Assembly (NCBI GenBank): GCA_937124525.1
Contig: CAKZLA010000437.1
Span: 1-13,308 of the forward strand
Length of the DNA stretch: 13,308 bases
Reading direction: 5' to 3'
DNA from: an uncultured Desulfobacterium sp.
Lineage (GTDB): Bacteria > Desulfobacterota > Desulfobacteria > Desulfobacterales > Desulfobacteraceae
The translations under genes were made by a program, and so were the position numbers. The notes under the pieces are model-generated. The model worked only from the letters and a program-made list of their open reading frames with translations, searched no databases and was not told where the DNA came from. Positions 7,701-13,236 of the stretch are shown here, one piece after another; the stretch's first letter is position 1; every line of letters begins with the position of its first letter.

Positions 7701-8247
7701 CACAACAATACCTGATGGTGCTCATTTGAGCATGAGCGTTAATATTTCATCCCGGCAGTTCATGCACAATGATCTGGAGCAAATTCTGCGCAATGCCCTT
7801 GAAATCGTTGATCTGTCGCCACATTTTTTAATCGCAGAATTGACGGAAAGTGCTGTGATGGAAAAACCGGAATCGGTGATCGGTCAACTCAATCGGCTTA
7901 AAAAAACTGGTATTCGCATTGCCATAGACGATTTTGGAACCGGATATTCCTCTTTGGCTTACTTACGACGGTTCCCTTTGGATTATTTAAAAATGGATAA
8001 ACGGTTTGTGGACGAAATTAATAAGGATCATGAAAACCTGGCCATTGCAAAGGCCATTATTGCCCTGGCCCATAATCTGAAACTTGAAGTCATTGCAGAA
8101 GGAATTGAACGATTTGAGCAGCTTGAGGCGCTCCGGGGGTTGAAATGCGATTATATTCAAGGTTTTTTTTACTCTCGCCCGGTGGATGAGATCCAGGTAG
8201 CACGGCTCATGAAAACCGGGTTTCACGAATTCAAGGTCCTTGGATAG
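4753..8247 (+). CDS. Ammonium transporter (Amt) fused to HAMP-like, PAS, PAS, GGDEF and EAL domains: putative ammonium-sensing c-di-GMP enzyme
   Basis: The product is 1164 residues from the preferred ATG, which lies 5 nt after AAGGA. An in-frame ATG at 4684 adds 23 residues but lacks a ribosome site. Residues 1-380 form a full Amt domain. It has MQPGFMCLESGLTRSKN in the first helix, the twin-His pore residues His168 (DFAGSTVVH) and His322 (AVPVHLGCG), GWIGFN, and the Amt cytoplasmic tail LRVSSHSEEIGLNISEHG (383-400). A HAMP-like segment (GDLSLRVPVDPF, about 410-446) leads to PAS1 (about 452-590, with an Asn/Ser-rich insert) and PAS2 (about 600-715). The GGDEF domain (726-892) has intact GGDEF (808-812) and an RSMD inhibitory site (799-802). 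The EAL domain (900-1150) keeps EALLRW, NIS, ELTES, IDDFGTGYSS, LKMDK, AEGIE and QGFF. Both c-di-GMP synthesis and hydrolysis therefore look possible. Amt domains fused to signalling modules such as histidine kinases are known; ammonium control of this one is inferred. It is monocistronic. Confidence 0.93.
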   Translation: MIMGSSVLDNLWVIVSSVLVFLMQPGFMCLESGLTRSKNSINVAIKNLADFVFSVMGFWLLGFGLMFGASQSGIIGISGFMADFGDDFQLSSFFLFQTMFCGTATTIFSGAVAERMRFSSYLIIVLLLSVFIYPIFGHWAWNGIDSGNPGGWLGASGFIDFAGSTVVHSVGGWVALATLLVVGPRKGRFDGDGKPVEIHGSNLPLSVLGTLLLWIGWIGFNGGSTLAIDQSVPGIIVNTVMAGASGAVFALFAGFLYNRVAKTSYLINGSLGGLVAVTACCHCVSIPQAILIGAVAGGVCLLVEEVLLYYGIDDAVGAVPVHLGCGIWGTLAVALLGKPSILHTGLDFYSQLVVQVEGIAAAFVLSFVIPLFIIRRIDRIMPLRVSSHSEEIGLNISEHGAKTETADFFRIMQLQEETGDLSLRVPVDPFTDTGVIAARYNKVMAALQNAIAGTEAIVSGAKAAIITFAGDDFRVMSMNPSGCAMFGYDGTNEVFSRLRMNHLIDTDSRCFRDGGENSLNNESKESNNSADTGRKNHGDMTSLMKTLLSGCRMEITGKKQNGETFPMDAVVTRAVVGDESFHVGIFRDITVPRQKEEEISRQKAYFQQLFDGSPQAVISTDIHGNIIRVNRGFELLFGYLAHEISHQENYRIIVPDDLLLEMTSIRQTILSGNTVHKETRRKHRKGRTIPVSLLGFPILINGRVEGLFFVYQDITLRKELEDQLYRKAFYDSLTGVPNRILFMERLGQAVARQRRKPNFHFAVFMIDLDRFKWVNDTLGHSAGDILLEKTAQRFLTCVRSMDTVARIGGDEFAVLLEDIGDSKEIMYIAKRMKEQAAAVFNINGNDVSISSSIGIVINTALYNKSEDILRDADIAMYRAKVMGKSRCKVFSRKLHKITHDALQLENDLREVVDRNELVLYYQPQVCAKTEKIRGFEALLRWNHPQRGLISPDAFIPLAEDTGLIIPIGQWVIQQACRQLKIWHTTIPDGAHLSMSVNISSRQFMHNDLEQILRNALEIVDLSPHFLIAELTESAVMEKPESVIGQLNRLKKTGIRIAIDDFGTGYSSLAYLRRFPLDYLKMDKRFVDEINKDHENLAIAKAIIALAHNLKLEVIAEGIERFEQLEALRGLKCDYIQGFFYSRPVDEIQVARLMKTGFHEFKVLG

Positions 8248-8279
8248 GTTTTTCTCCCATGGGGGCATGGGAGAAAAAC
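8248..8279. repeat. Perfect 14 bp inverted repeat (hairpin) directly after the Amt fusion stop codon
   Basis: GTTTTTCTCCCATG (8248-8261) and CATGGGAGAAAAAC (8266-8279) pair perfectly around a GGGG loop, starting on the base after TAG (8245-8247). It lies between two convergent genes, so both transcripts can form it. The T and A tracts are inside the stem in the order T-GC-A. Neither strand therefore has the A-GC-T layout with a trailing U run of a classical intrinsic terminator. It may act as a convergent transcript-end barrier or 3' stabiliser. Confidence 0.75.
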
Positions 8280-8341
8280 AAAAGCCGGTGAATGTTCCTC
8301 CCCTGAATCACAGATTTGGAAGGGAACTTTTCGATTAAAAT

Positions 8342-9310
8342 TTAAAAGTGGTGAACCCATCGAACATTAAAACGGTTTCCCTCGGGGCGGTTTTCGGCGT
8401 CGGTTTCAAAATAGGTATTAAAAAACAGGTGGTCATCCTGGGAAAAATGGTAGACCATACCCGGCCCTATGGCAAAGACCTGTTCTTTGCTGTCGGTGAC
8501 ATCCTTGCCGTCCATTTGGGTTTCTGTGATCTGTTTCAGGTAATAGCCATTAATTCCCAGCCTGAGCCGGTGGGGGAGAATTTCATATGCCATGGTGAAG
8601 TTGGCATGGAAGGCCTGCCCGGCCTGGGTATCATCGGCCCCCATGGCCTGGTATTGTCTGCCGGGATCATCGTTTTTCCCATTCCACAGATAGTGAAGGC
8701 GGCCACTGGCGGTGAGTTTGGGACTCAAAAAGGCGGTAAAGGCCCAGTACGGATTAAAGGAAAAGAAATTACTGCCAGGATTGAGTTCTTTGTTTTCGTC
8801 ATATTTACCTGTGGGAAAAATCATTTGCAGCTCAATTCGATGCATGAACAGAGGTCCTTTGGCTCCCATGATGGGATCCCATTGGAGAAATGGCCCTACA
8901 ATAATATCGCCGATTCCGTTGCCGTTATCCTGGGGAAAGGCTGTATTCTCTGTTCCGTAATCCAGATCCAGGCCCACCTCGGGGATCATCACATTCATTC
9001 CCCATTTCCCCCCCAGTAAAAGCGTTTGATTGGATTGGTATAAAAATTGAGAAAGGCCGATCCATGCGGTGAGGTCTTCGTCGGCAAAGCCGGGCAGGGC
9101 ATCATCCCCATTGGCATTGGTAAATTTATCGGATTTCCATAGCTGTAAATATTGGGAAAAATAAAATCCAGGCCCGGCCGGGGGGCCGCCGTCCAGAAAA
9201 CTTGTGAATCCAAGGTTCATCGATGGCAGGTCATAGGCCCGGGCAGCACCAGGGGGTGTAAGGATGATGCCGCATAGCAACAATAAAATGAATAGAACAG
9301 ATCGTTTCAT
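8342..9310 (-). CDS. Outer-membrane beta-barrel protein, Phenol_MetA_deg / COG4313-like
   Basis: The mature product should be an outer-membrane barrel. The start is set at the ATG at 9310, with AGGAGAG 6 nt upstream; an in-frame ATG at 9385 would put 25 polar residues before the signal and is unlikely. The 322-residue protein starts MKRSVLFILLLLCGIIL and has a signal cleavage site after ARA (residue 25). The rest is rich in alternating aromatic and polar strands (GFYFSQYLQLW, LFMHRIELQMIFPTGKY, FFSFNPYWAFTAFLSPKLTASGR read in parts, RLRLGINGYYLKQI) and it ends in aromatic HHF, the usual barrel assembly signal. The pattern DLTAWIGLSQFLYQSNQTLLLGG, read as WIGL...LLGG, then FPTGKYD and FNPYWAFT, recalls proteins annotated as 'meta-pathway phenol degradation' barrels. 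Those are generic and of unproven substrate. It is divergent from trpB2 by 266 bp, and no degradation genes are nearby. Confidence 0.75.
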   Translation of the reverse strand: MKRSVLFILLLLCGIILTPPGAARAYDLPSMNLGFTSFLDGGPPAGPGFYFSQYLQLWKSDKFTNANGDDALPGFADEDLTAWIGLSQFLYQSNQTLLLGGKWGMNVMIPEVGLDLDYGTENTAFPQDNGNGIGDIIVGPFLQWDPIMGAKGPLFMHRIELQMIFPTGKYDENKELNPGSNFFSFNPYWAFTAFLSPKLTASGRLHYLWNGKNDDPGRQYQAMGADDTQAGQAFHANFTMAYEILPHRLRLGINGYYLKQITETQMDGKDVTDSKEQVFAIGPGMVYHFSQDDHLFFNTYFETDAENRPEGNRFNVRWVHHF

Positions 9311-9410
9311 CTGGCTCTCCTGTTTAGAACGTAAAGCCAGAGCACGCCTAAGGGATTTGTCCGGAAATAGCCTACCAAATATCAATGCGCCTTGTCCGTT
9401 GATACTCTGT

Positions 9411-9426
9411 CATTTCTGTAGAAATG
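9411..9426. repeat. Short palindrome CATTTCT-gt-AGAAATG, possible operator
   Basis: Perfect 7 bp arms with a 2 nt centre lie in the divergent region between the barrel gene and trpB2. It shares the TTTCT...AGAAA half-sites with a second palindrome at 9518-9535. Confidence 0.3.
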
Positions 9427-9486
9427 GGTAGATTAATTAAAGCAAAGTCCCCAAGTGCCCCAGGGTTACCTTCAAAAGTAAAAATC

Positions 9487-9535
9487 ATTTGACAAAAAAA
9501 CTGAAAACTGAGATTTTGTTTCTACCAAAAGAAAC
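9487..9535 (+). promoter_or_regulatory. Candidate trpB2 upstream control region
   Basis: TTGACA (9489-9494) is a perfect -35 element, but 17-18 bp downstream only a poor -10 (GATTTT) is seen, so promoter assignment is weak. It is followed by GTTTCT-accaaa-AGAAAC (9518-9535), whose half-sites resemble the palindrome at 9411-9426. I see no Trp-rich leader peptide or T-box. Confidence 0.25.
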
Positions 9536-9576
9536 GCAGAATGTATAGATAATTTTTTTATTTAAAGGAGAGCAGC

Positions 9577-10950
9577 GTGGCCGTAAAAATATTCCTGGAT
9601 GAAACAGACATCCCCAGACAATGGTACAACATTGCAGCAGATCTCCCCGGAACTCCCAACCCCCCCCTGGGTCCCGACGGAAACCCCATCAGCCCGGATA
9701 TGCTGGCACCTGTTTTTCCCATGAACCTCATTGAGCAGGAGGTTAGTCAGGAACGCTGGATTGATATCCCCGAAGGCGTTTTAGATCTTTTGTATCGGTG
9801 GCGTCCCTCTCCCCTGCGCCGGGCCGTTCATCTTGAAAAATATCTGGGAACCCCGGCTAAAATATTTTATAAAGATGAAAGTGTCTCCCCGGCGGGCAGC
9901 CATAAACCCAACACCGCCGTGGCCCAGGCCTGGTATAATAAAGAATTTGGCATCAAGAAACTCACCACCGAAACCGGGGCAGGGCAGTGGGGAAGCGCCC
10001 TTTCCCATGCCTGTGCACTTTTGGGCATGGAGTGCAAGGTGTTCATGGTGAGAATCAGTTTTGATCAGAAGCCCTTTAGAAAGGCCATGATGGAGACCTG
10101 GGGGGGCACCTGCATTGCCAGCCCTTCCATGGAAACCAATGCCGGCCGGGAGATTCTGGCCAGAATACCTGATACCCCGGGAAGCCTTGGCATGGCCATC
10201 AGTGAGGCGGTGGAGGCCGCAGTGACCGATAGCACTGGCCAGACCCGTTATTCCCTTGGCAGTGTCATGAACCATGTGATGCTTCACCAGACCATCATCG
10301 GCCTTGAGGCCCAGAAACAGCTCAAAATAGCAGGCATTAAAAAGGTGGATACCGTCATCGGCTGTGCCGGTGGCGGCAGCAATTTTGCTGGCCTTGCCTT
10401 TCCCTTTACCCAGGACAAAATAAACGGACAGGACATTGAAATTATTCCTGTGGAACCGGCCTCCTGTCCCACCCTGACCCGGGCCCCCTTTGCCTATGAT
10501 CACGGCGATGTAGCCAAAATGACCCCCATGCTCGCCATGCACTCCCTGGGACATGATTTTGTTCCGGCCCCCATCCATGCTGGTGGGTTGCGCTATCATG
10601 GCATGGCCCCCCTGGTCTCCCAGGCCGTGGCCCATGGATTGATGAGCCCCATGTCTATCAAGCAATTGGAGTGTTACGAAGCGGCCATGATTTTTGCCAG
10701 AACAGAGGGGATGATCGTGGCCCCGGAAACCAGCCACGCCATTGCCGCCACCATTAGAAAAGCAAACGAGGCAAAACAGGAGGGGAAAGAAAAGGTCATC
10801 ATCTTTAACTTGAGCGGACACGGTCTCATGGATCTCAACGGCTACAGTCGCTACATGGCAGGGGATCTGGTCAATCTTGAACTCTCCCAGGAGGAGTTGG
10901 ACGAAACACTTGAAAGAAGCATCAAGGGTAATCCTGTTCCCAAACTTTAA
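9577..10950 (+). CDS. trpB2: Tryptophan synthase beta-like chain, TrpB2 type
   Basis: The 457-residue PLP enzyme begins with GTG, preceded by AAAGGAG 6 nt upstream. TrpB2 hallmarks are the long N-terminal extension (IPRQWYNIAADLPGTPNPP), the PLP lysine Lys110 in AGSHKPNTA, the catalytic-type glutamate Glu132 in TTETGAGQWG, and the PLP phosphate loop GCAGGGSNFAGLAF around residues 265-278. The C-terminal signature FNLSGHGLMDLNGYSRY is also typical. The family condenses indole with L-serine to give tryptophan. Many TrpB2 proteins do not partner a standard TrpA and are thought to salvage free indole. No trpA or other trp gene adjoins it here, which suits a stand-alone or salvage role. The 404-codon open frame opposite it (9781-10995) is a shadow. 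Confidence in the family is high; the physiological role is inferred. Confidence 0.93.
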   Translation: MAVKIFLDETDIPRQWYNIAADLPGTPNPPLGPDGNPISPDMLAPVFPMNLIEQEVSQERWIDIPEGVLDLLYRWRPSPLRRAVHLEKYLGTPAKIFYKDESVSPAGSHKPNTAVAQAWYNKEFGIKKLTTETGAGQWGSALSHACALLGMECKVFMVRISFDQKPFRKAMMETWGGTCIASPSMETNAGREILARIPDTPGSLGMAISEAVEAAVTDSTGQTRYSLGSVMNHVMLHQTIIGLEAQKQLKIAGIKKVDTVIGCAGGGSNFAGLAFPFTQDKINGQDIEIIPVEPASCPTLTRAPFAYDHGDVAKMTPMLAMHSLGHDFVPAPIHAGGLRYHGMAPLVSQAVAHGLMSPMSIKQLECYEAAMIFARTEGMIVAPETSHAIAATIRKANEAKQEGKEKVIIFNLSGHGLMDLNGYSRYMAGDLVNLELSQEELDETLERSIKGNPVPKL

Positions 10951-11105
10951 CAAGGGCAACCTCGACAGAGTGTTACAGAATGCACGGCAGGGCAAAAGGG
11001 CTGATCGCCTTTGGGTCGGCCAGCCCCATCCCCCGCCGGGGGCTCTGCTGTGGCACTCCGGTGCTCATTCTCTTATAAAAAAAATTAAAGAAATGCTGAT
11101 TTGCC

Positions 11106-11366
11106 ATGAATGAAAATAAATTTGACGCACAACGAGGCTATTGCAGACGGCTGGGCCATGATGTTGATTTTTCCTATTGCCGCATTGCCGGTGAGAGCGC
11201 TCCCTGTTTTAAAATTTTTGACTGCTGGTATGAGCGTTTTGATATCAAGGCCTTCATGGAGACCAACTACTCATCCGAGGAGATAAAAGCCATGCTGGCC
11301 CCTCCACAGGATAAAGTTTCCACCTTGTACGACCTCATTGAAAAGGCAAAAAAAGCCAGCCAATAA
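11106..11366 (+). CDS. Small conserved-looking four-cysteine protein of unknown function
   Basis: The 86-residue product reads RGYCRRLGHDVDFSYCR, then APCFKIFDCWYERFDI and a charged helical C-terminus (EEIKAMLAPP...LYDLIEKAKKA). Four cysteines at residues 13, 25, 34 and 40 could form a zinc or iron-sulfur site, though they are not spaced like a standard zinc ribbon or ferredoxin. I recall similar short proteins in Desulfobacterota genomes but know no established function. It lies 155 bp after trpB2 on the same strand, with no strong ribosome site (only an AAAGAAA stretch). It could be expressed from the trpB2 transcript. No membrane segment or signal is seen. Confidence 0.7.
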   Translation: MNENKFDAQRGYCRRLGHDVDFSYCRIAGESAPCFKIFDCWYERFDIKAFMETNYSSEEIKAMLAPPQDKVSTLYDLIEKAKKASQ

Positions 11367-11488
11367 TATTCTCCAAAGTCATGAACTCTCATAGCTTTTC
11401 ATCGGCAGTTATGCTCTTTTCTTTCCCCCCGCAGATCAAGCAGATCCCCAAGTAAATTGATAAAAGCATATCATGGGAATATTCCTCC

Positions 11489-11542
11489 ATGGTCCAGTTT
11501 TGTTGCTCGGGTTATGTAAACAAAGCAACAAAACTGGATCAT
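11489..11542. repeat. 19 bp near-perfect inverted repeat, 16 nt loop
   Basis: ATGGTCCAGTTTTGTTGCT (11489-11507) pairs with AGCAACAAAACTGGATCAT (11524-11542) apart from one G-T wobble. Its right arm shares TCAT (11539-11542) with the outer end of the next repeat pair, so the two structures abut or are nested parts of one element. There is no trailing T run, so it is not a simple terminator. Confidence 0.75.
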
Positions 11543-11678
11543 TAGACATTATCGGAAATAAAAAATTTTCATCATTCCCATGGGATTTGGAATCCAAAGC
11601 TCCTAAAAATAATGGATACCCGCTTATGTGGGAATGGCGTTTAATAGGTAAGTGCTTATTTCCGATAATCTCTAATGA
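11539..11678. mobile_element. Probable miniature inverted-repeat element (MITE-like)
   Basis: The 23 bp ends at 11539-11561 and 11656-11678 are inverted copies with 22 of 23 matches (core ATTATCGGAAATAA and TTATTTCCGATAAT). TA occurs at matching places in both ends (11543-11544 and 11673-11674). If these are target duplications, the mobile unit is 11545-11672 (128 bp), as expected for elements mobilised by IS630/Tc1-type transposases. There is no transposase inside. The family assignment is inference; the repeat itself is directly visible. Confidence 0.5.
11574..11635. repeat. Pair of ATTCCC-N8-GGGAAT-type units in inverted order
   Basis: ATTCCC-N8-TGGAAT (11574-11593) and ATACCC-N8-GGGAAT (11616-11635) have identical 8 nt spacers in length and one mismatch each. 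Including flanks, the outer CATTCCCA and inner ATCCA are mirrored as TGGAT and TGGGAATG. This resembles the widespread repeat whose ends read roughly CATTCCCG...GGGAATCCA, similar to the Neisseria dRS3 unit. It sits wholly inside the larger inverted repeat. Confidence 0.5.
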
Positions 11679-11692
11679 GTTATACTAATTGT

Positions 11693-11720
11693 TTGACCAC
11701 CTCCTTAAAAAAAGTATATG
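11693..11720 (+). promoter_or_regulatory. nqrA: Candidate sigma-70 promoter for the nqr operon
   Basis: TTGACC (5 of 6 matches) and TATATG (4 of 6) are separated by 16 bp, just right of the MITE-like element. Transcription from about 11727 would give a leader near 160 nt. This is the best match between the element and nqrA, but it is not strong. Confidence 0.35.
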
Positions 11721-11843
11721 GTGTTGGATATCTGCCGAATCGCTGTAAAAAAAACAGTGGCAGGTGTCGGTTGGCGGCATAATGAGATGCTTTGTTCGGT
11801 CAATGGCCAAGCATATTCGACAACGTGCTAAAGCTCTGTTTTT

Positions 11844-11866
11844 CCCAGGGATTACCCTTGGGTTTT
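11844..11866 (+). terminator. Terminator-like hairpin in the nqrA leader (possible attenuator)
   Basis: CCCAGGG (11844-11850) pairs with CCCTTGGG (11855-11862) through 7 bp with one bulged T and an ATTA loop, followed by TTTT. Only 20 nt separate it from the nqrA ATG, and those contain the ribosome site. A promoter for nqrA must therefore lie upstream of the hairpin, so termination would have to be partial or conditional. The U run is short, so activity is uncertain. Confidence 0.4.
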
Positions 11867-11886
11867 CATAGCCAGACGAAGGACCC

Positions 11887-13236
11887 ATGAAACGATTAAA
11901 AACAGTTAAAACCTTTCATTCAAAATTCAATGGGGTGCCGGAAGCAACGGTGACATCCCTTGCCAATCCGGAAACTGTGGCCTTGGTACCTGTCACAGCT
12001 CCTTTTGTGAAACTAAAACTCCTGGTGCGGGAAAACGATGGCGTGGATGTGGGGACTCCCCTTCTACAAGACAAGCGTGATCCCCAAGTTCAGTTTGTAT
12101 CTCCAGGTACTGGAACCGTTGAAGCCATTGTAAGGGGCCCCAGACGGGTGGTGCAGGAGATCGTCATACGCCTGGATCGAAATAGCCAAGGGGCGAAAAA
12201 AATGACACCCATTCCCCTGGAAAATCTTGATGCCATGCCAAGAATGGAGCTGATTGATTTATTAAAAAAGCATGGTATTTGGCCCTTTATCCGTCAGTTT
12301 CCCTTCATGGATGTTCCCGATTCCCAATCCCCTTTTCCCATGGCCGTGGTCTCCCTTTGTTGTGGAGACCCTTTTGTTCCGGCACCCTCTGTTTTTTTAA
12401 AGGATCAGCAGGCTTCTTTCCTCCATGGGCTTGCCATTCTTGAAAAGCTTGCGGAAAAGGTGATTGTGGCAACCCCCCAAAGATTTTTTTCATCATTGAA
12501 ACTAATGGGCCTGGCCAAGCAGATCACCCATGTCACCCAGGATGAATATCCTGCAGGAGATCCTGGTGTGATCCTTTATCAGATTAAGAAAAATGTTGCT
12601 GACAATGCCAGCTGTACCATGGACCCCCAGGAACTCATTGCCATGGGGCACCTTTTTGCCACGGGCCACTATCAAACAAAACGATTTTATGCAGTGGGCG
12701 GCACTCCAGCAAGACTGCCAGCCCATTATCACGCCCGCATGGGCAGTCCGTTAAAACACCTTTTGGGGGATATCAAAGAGGGCACAGGCGTGGTCTCCGG
12801 GGGGCTTTTTACTGGTACTTTAACCCACCAGGATGCCCACATGGATACCGGAGTTTCATCGGCAATTGTGTTGGATGCCAGGGATAAAGAAGCCTTTTTC
12901 GGATTTGCATGGCCGGGTAAGAATTTGCTCTCGGAATCAAGAACTTTTGTGTCCAGCCTGGGATCAGCCTCCCTTAATATAGATGCCACCCTCCATGGAG
13001 AGGAGCGGGCCTGCATCAATTGCGGGTGGTGCGATAAAAAATGCCCAGTGGACCTACTTCCCCAGTTTATCATGAAGGCCATGGGGGCAGGGGAGATGGA
13101 AGAGGTCCTGGAACTGGGGCTGCTGGACTGCACCGGGTGCGGCCTTTGCACCTTTGTGTGTCCATCAAAAATTGACCTGGCCGCCATCATGGACCTGGCC
13201 GCACAGACCTGTTACAGGGATCGGATGATGTCATGA
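11887..13236 (+). CDS. nqrA: Na+-translocating NADH:quinone reductase subunit A, with two [4Fe-4S] motifs
   Basis: The 449-residue product is the peripheral cytoplasmic subunit of the Nqr sodium pump. NqrA features include FVKLKLLVRENDGVDVGTPLL read in parts, the QDKRDPQVQFVSPGTGTV and RRVVQEIVIRL segments, HGIWPFIRQFPF, and IAMGHLFATGHY. Length fits the family (about 445). Unlike the NqrA proteins I know from Vibrio-type pumps, which retain only a vestige such as LCTYVCPGK, this one has two full motifs: Cys376-379-382-386 (CINCGWCDKKCP) and Cys415-418-421-425 (CTGCGLCTFVCP). This is the arrangement of the homologous RnfC. The ATG is 3 nt after AAGGA. It overlaps nqrB by ATGA (13233-13236). 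The N-terminal sequence and the NqrB start that follows argue for Nqr rather than Rnf. Confidence 0.88.
   Translation: MKRLKTVKTFHSKFNGVPEATVTSLANPETVALVPVTAPFVKLKLLVRENDGVDVGTPLLQDKRDPQVQFVSPGTGTVEAIVRGPRRVVQEIVIRLDRNSQGAKKMTPIPLENLDAMPRMELIDLLKKHGIWPFIRQFPFMDVPDSQSPFPMAVVSLCCGDPFVPAPSVFLKDQQASFLHGLAILEKLAEKVIVATPQRFFSSLKLMGLAKQITHVTQDEYPAGDPGVILYQIKKNVADNASCTMDPQELIAMGHLFATGHYQTKRFYAVGGTPARLPAHYHARMGSPLKHLLGDIKEGTGVVSGGLFTGTLTHQDAHMDTGVSSAIVLDARDKEAFFGFAWPGKNLLSESRTFVSSLGSASLNIDATLHGEERACINCGWCDKKCPVDLLPQFIMKAMGAGEMEEVLELGLLDCTGCGLCTFVCPSKIDLAAIMDLAAQTCYRDRMMS

Larger units (their letters stand above)
11367..11886. other. 520 bp intergenic region holding nested repeats and the nqr leader
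   Basis: From left to right there is plain sequence (11367-11472), then a GGAATATTCC palindrome (11476-11485), a 19 bp hairpin (11489-11542), and an element bounded by 23 bp inverted repeats (11539-11678). A possible promoter (11693-11720) and a leader with a terminator-like hairpin (11844-11866) complete it. A 71-codon frame through the repeats (11473-11688) looks like repeat translation, not a gene. A 29-codon frame (11782-11871) runs through the terminator-like hairpin and ends 15 nt before nqrA; its ribosome site is weak. Confidence 0.6.

Noticed and set aside
8348..9019. 223-codon plus-strand frame within the outer-membrane protein gene
   Set aside because: The minus strand gives a signal peptide, barrel strands and terminal Phe; the plus-strand product has none of these and no ribosome site.
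9781..10995. 404-codon open frame on the minus strand opposite trpB2
   Set aside because: The plus strand encodes an unmistakable full-length TrpB2. The antisense product is His/Gly-rich with no domain pattern, a codon-bias shadow.
11051..11066. TGGCACTCCGGTGCT as a sigma-54 promoter for the Cys4 gene
   Set aside because: GG and GC are 9 bases apart instead of the required 10.
10998..11066. tRNA or selenocysteine tRNA in the GC-rich stretch after trpB2
   Set aside because: No acceptor stem pairing, no TTCRA-type T loop and no CCA end could be matched.
11473..11688. 71-codon frame across the repeats as a gene
   Set aside because: It is a translation of the nested inverted repeats and has no independent coding features.
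11887..13236. Assignment as RnfC on the strength of the two FeS motifs
   Set aside because: The N-terminal two thirds follow NqrA, not RnfC, and the next gene begins like NqrB.
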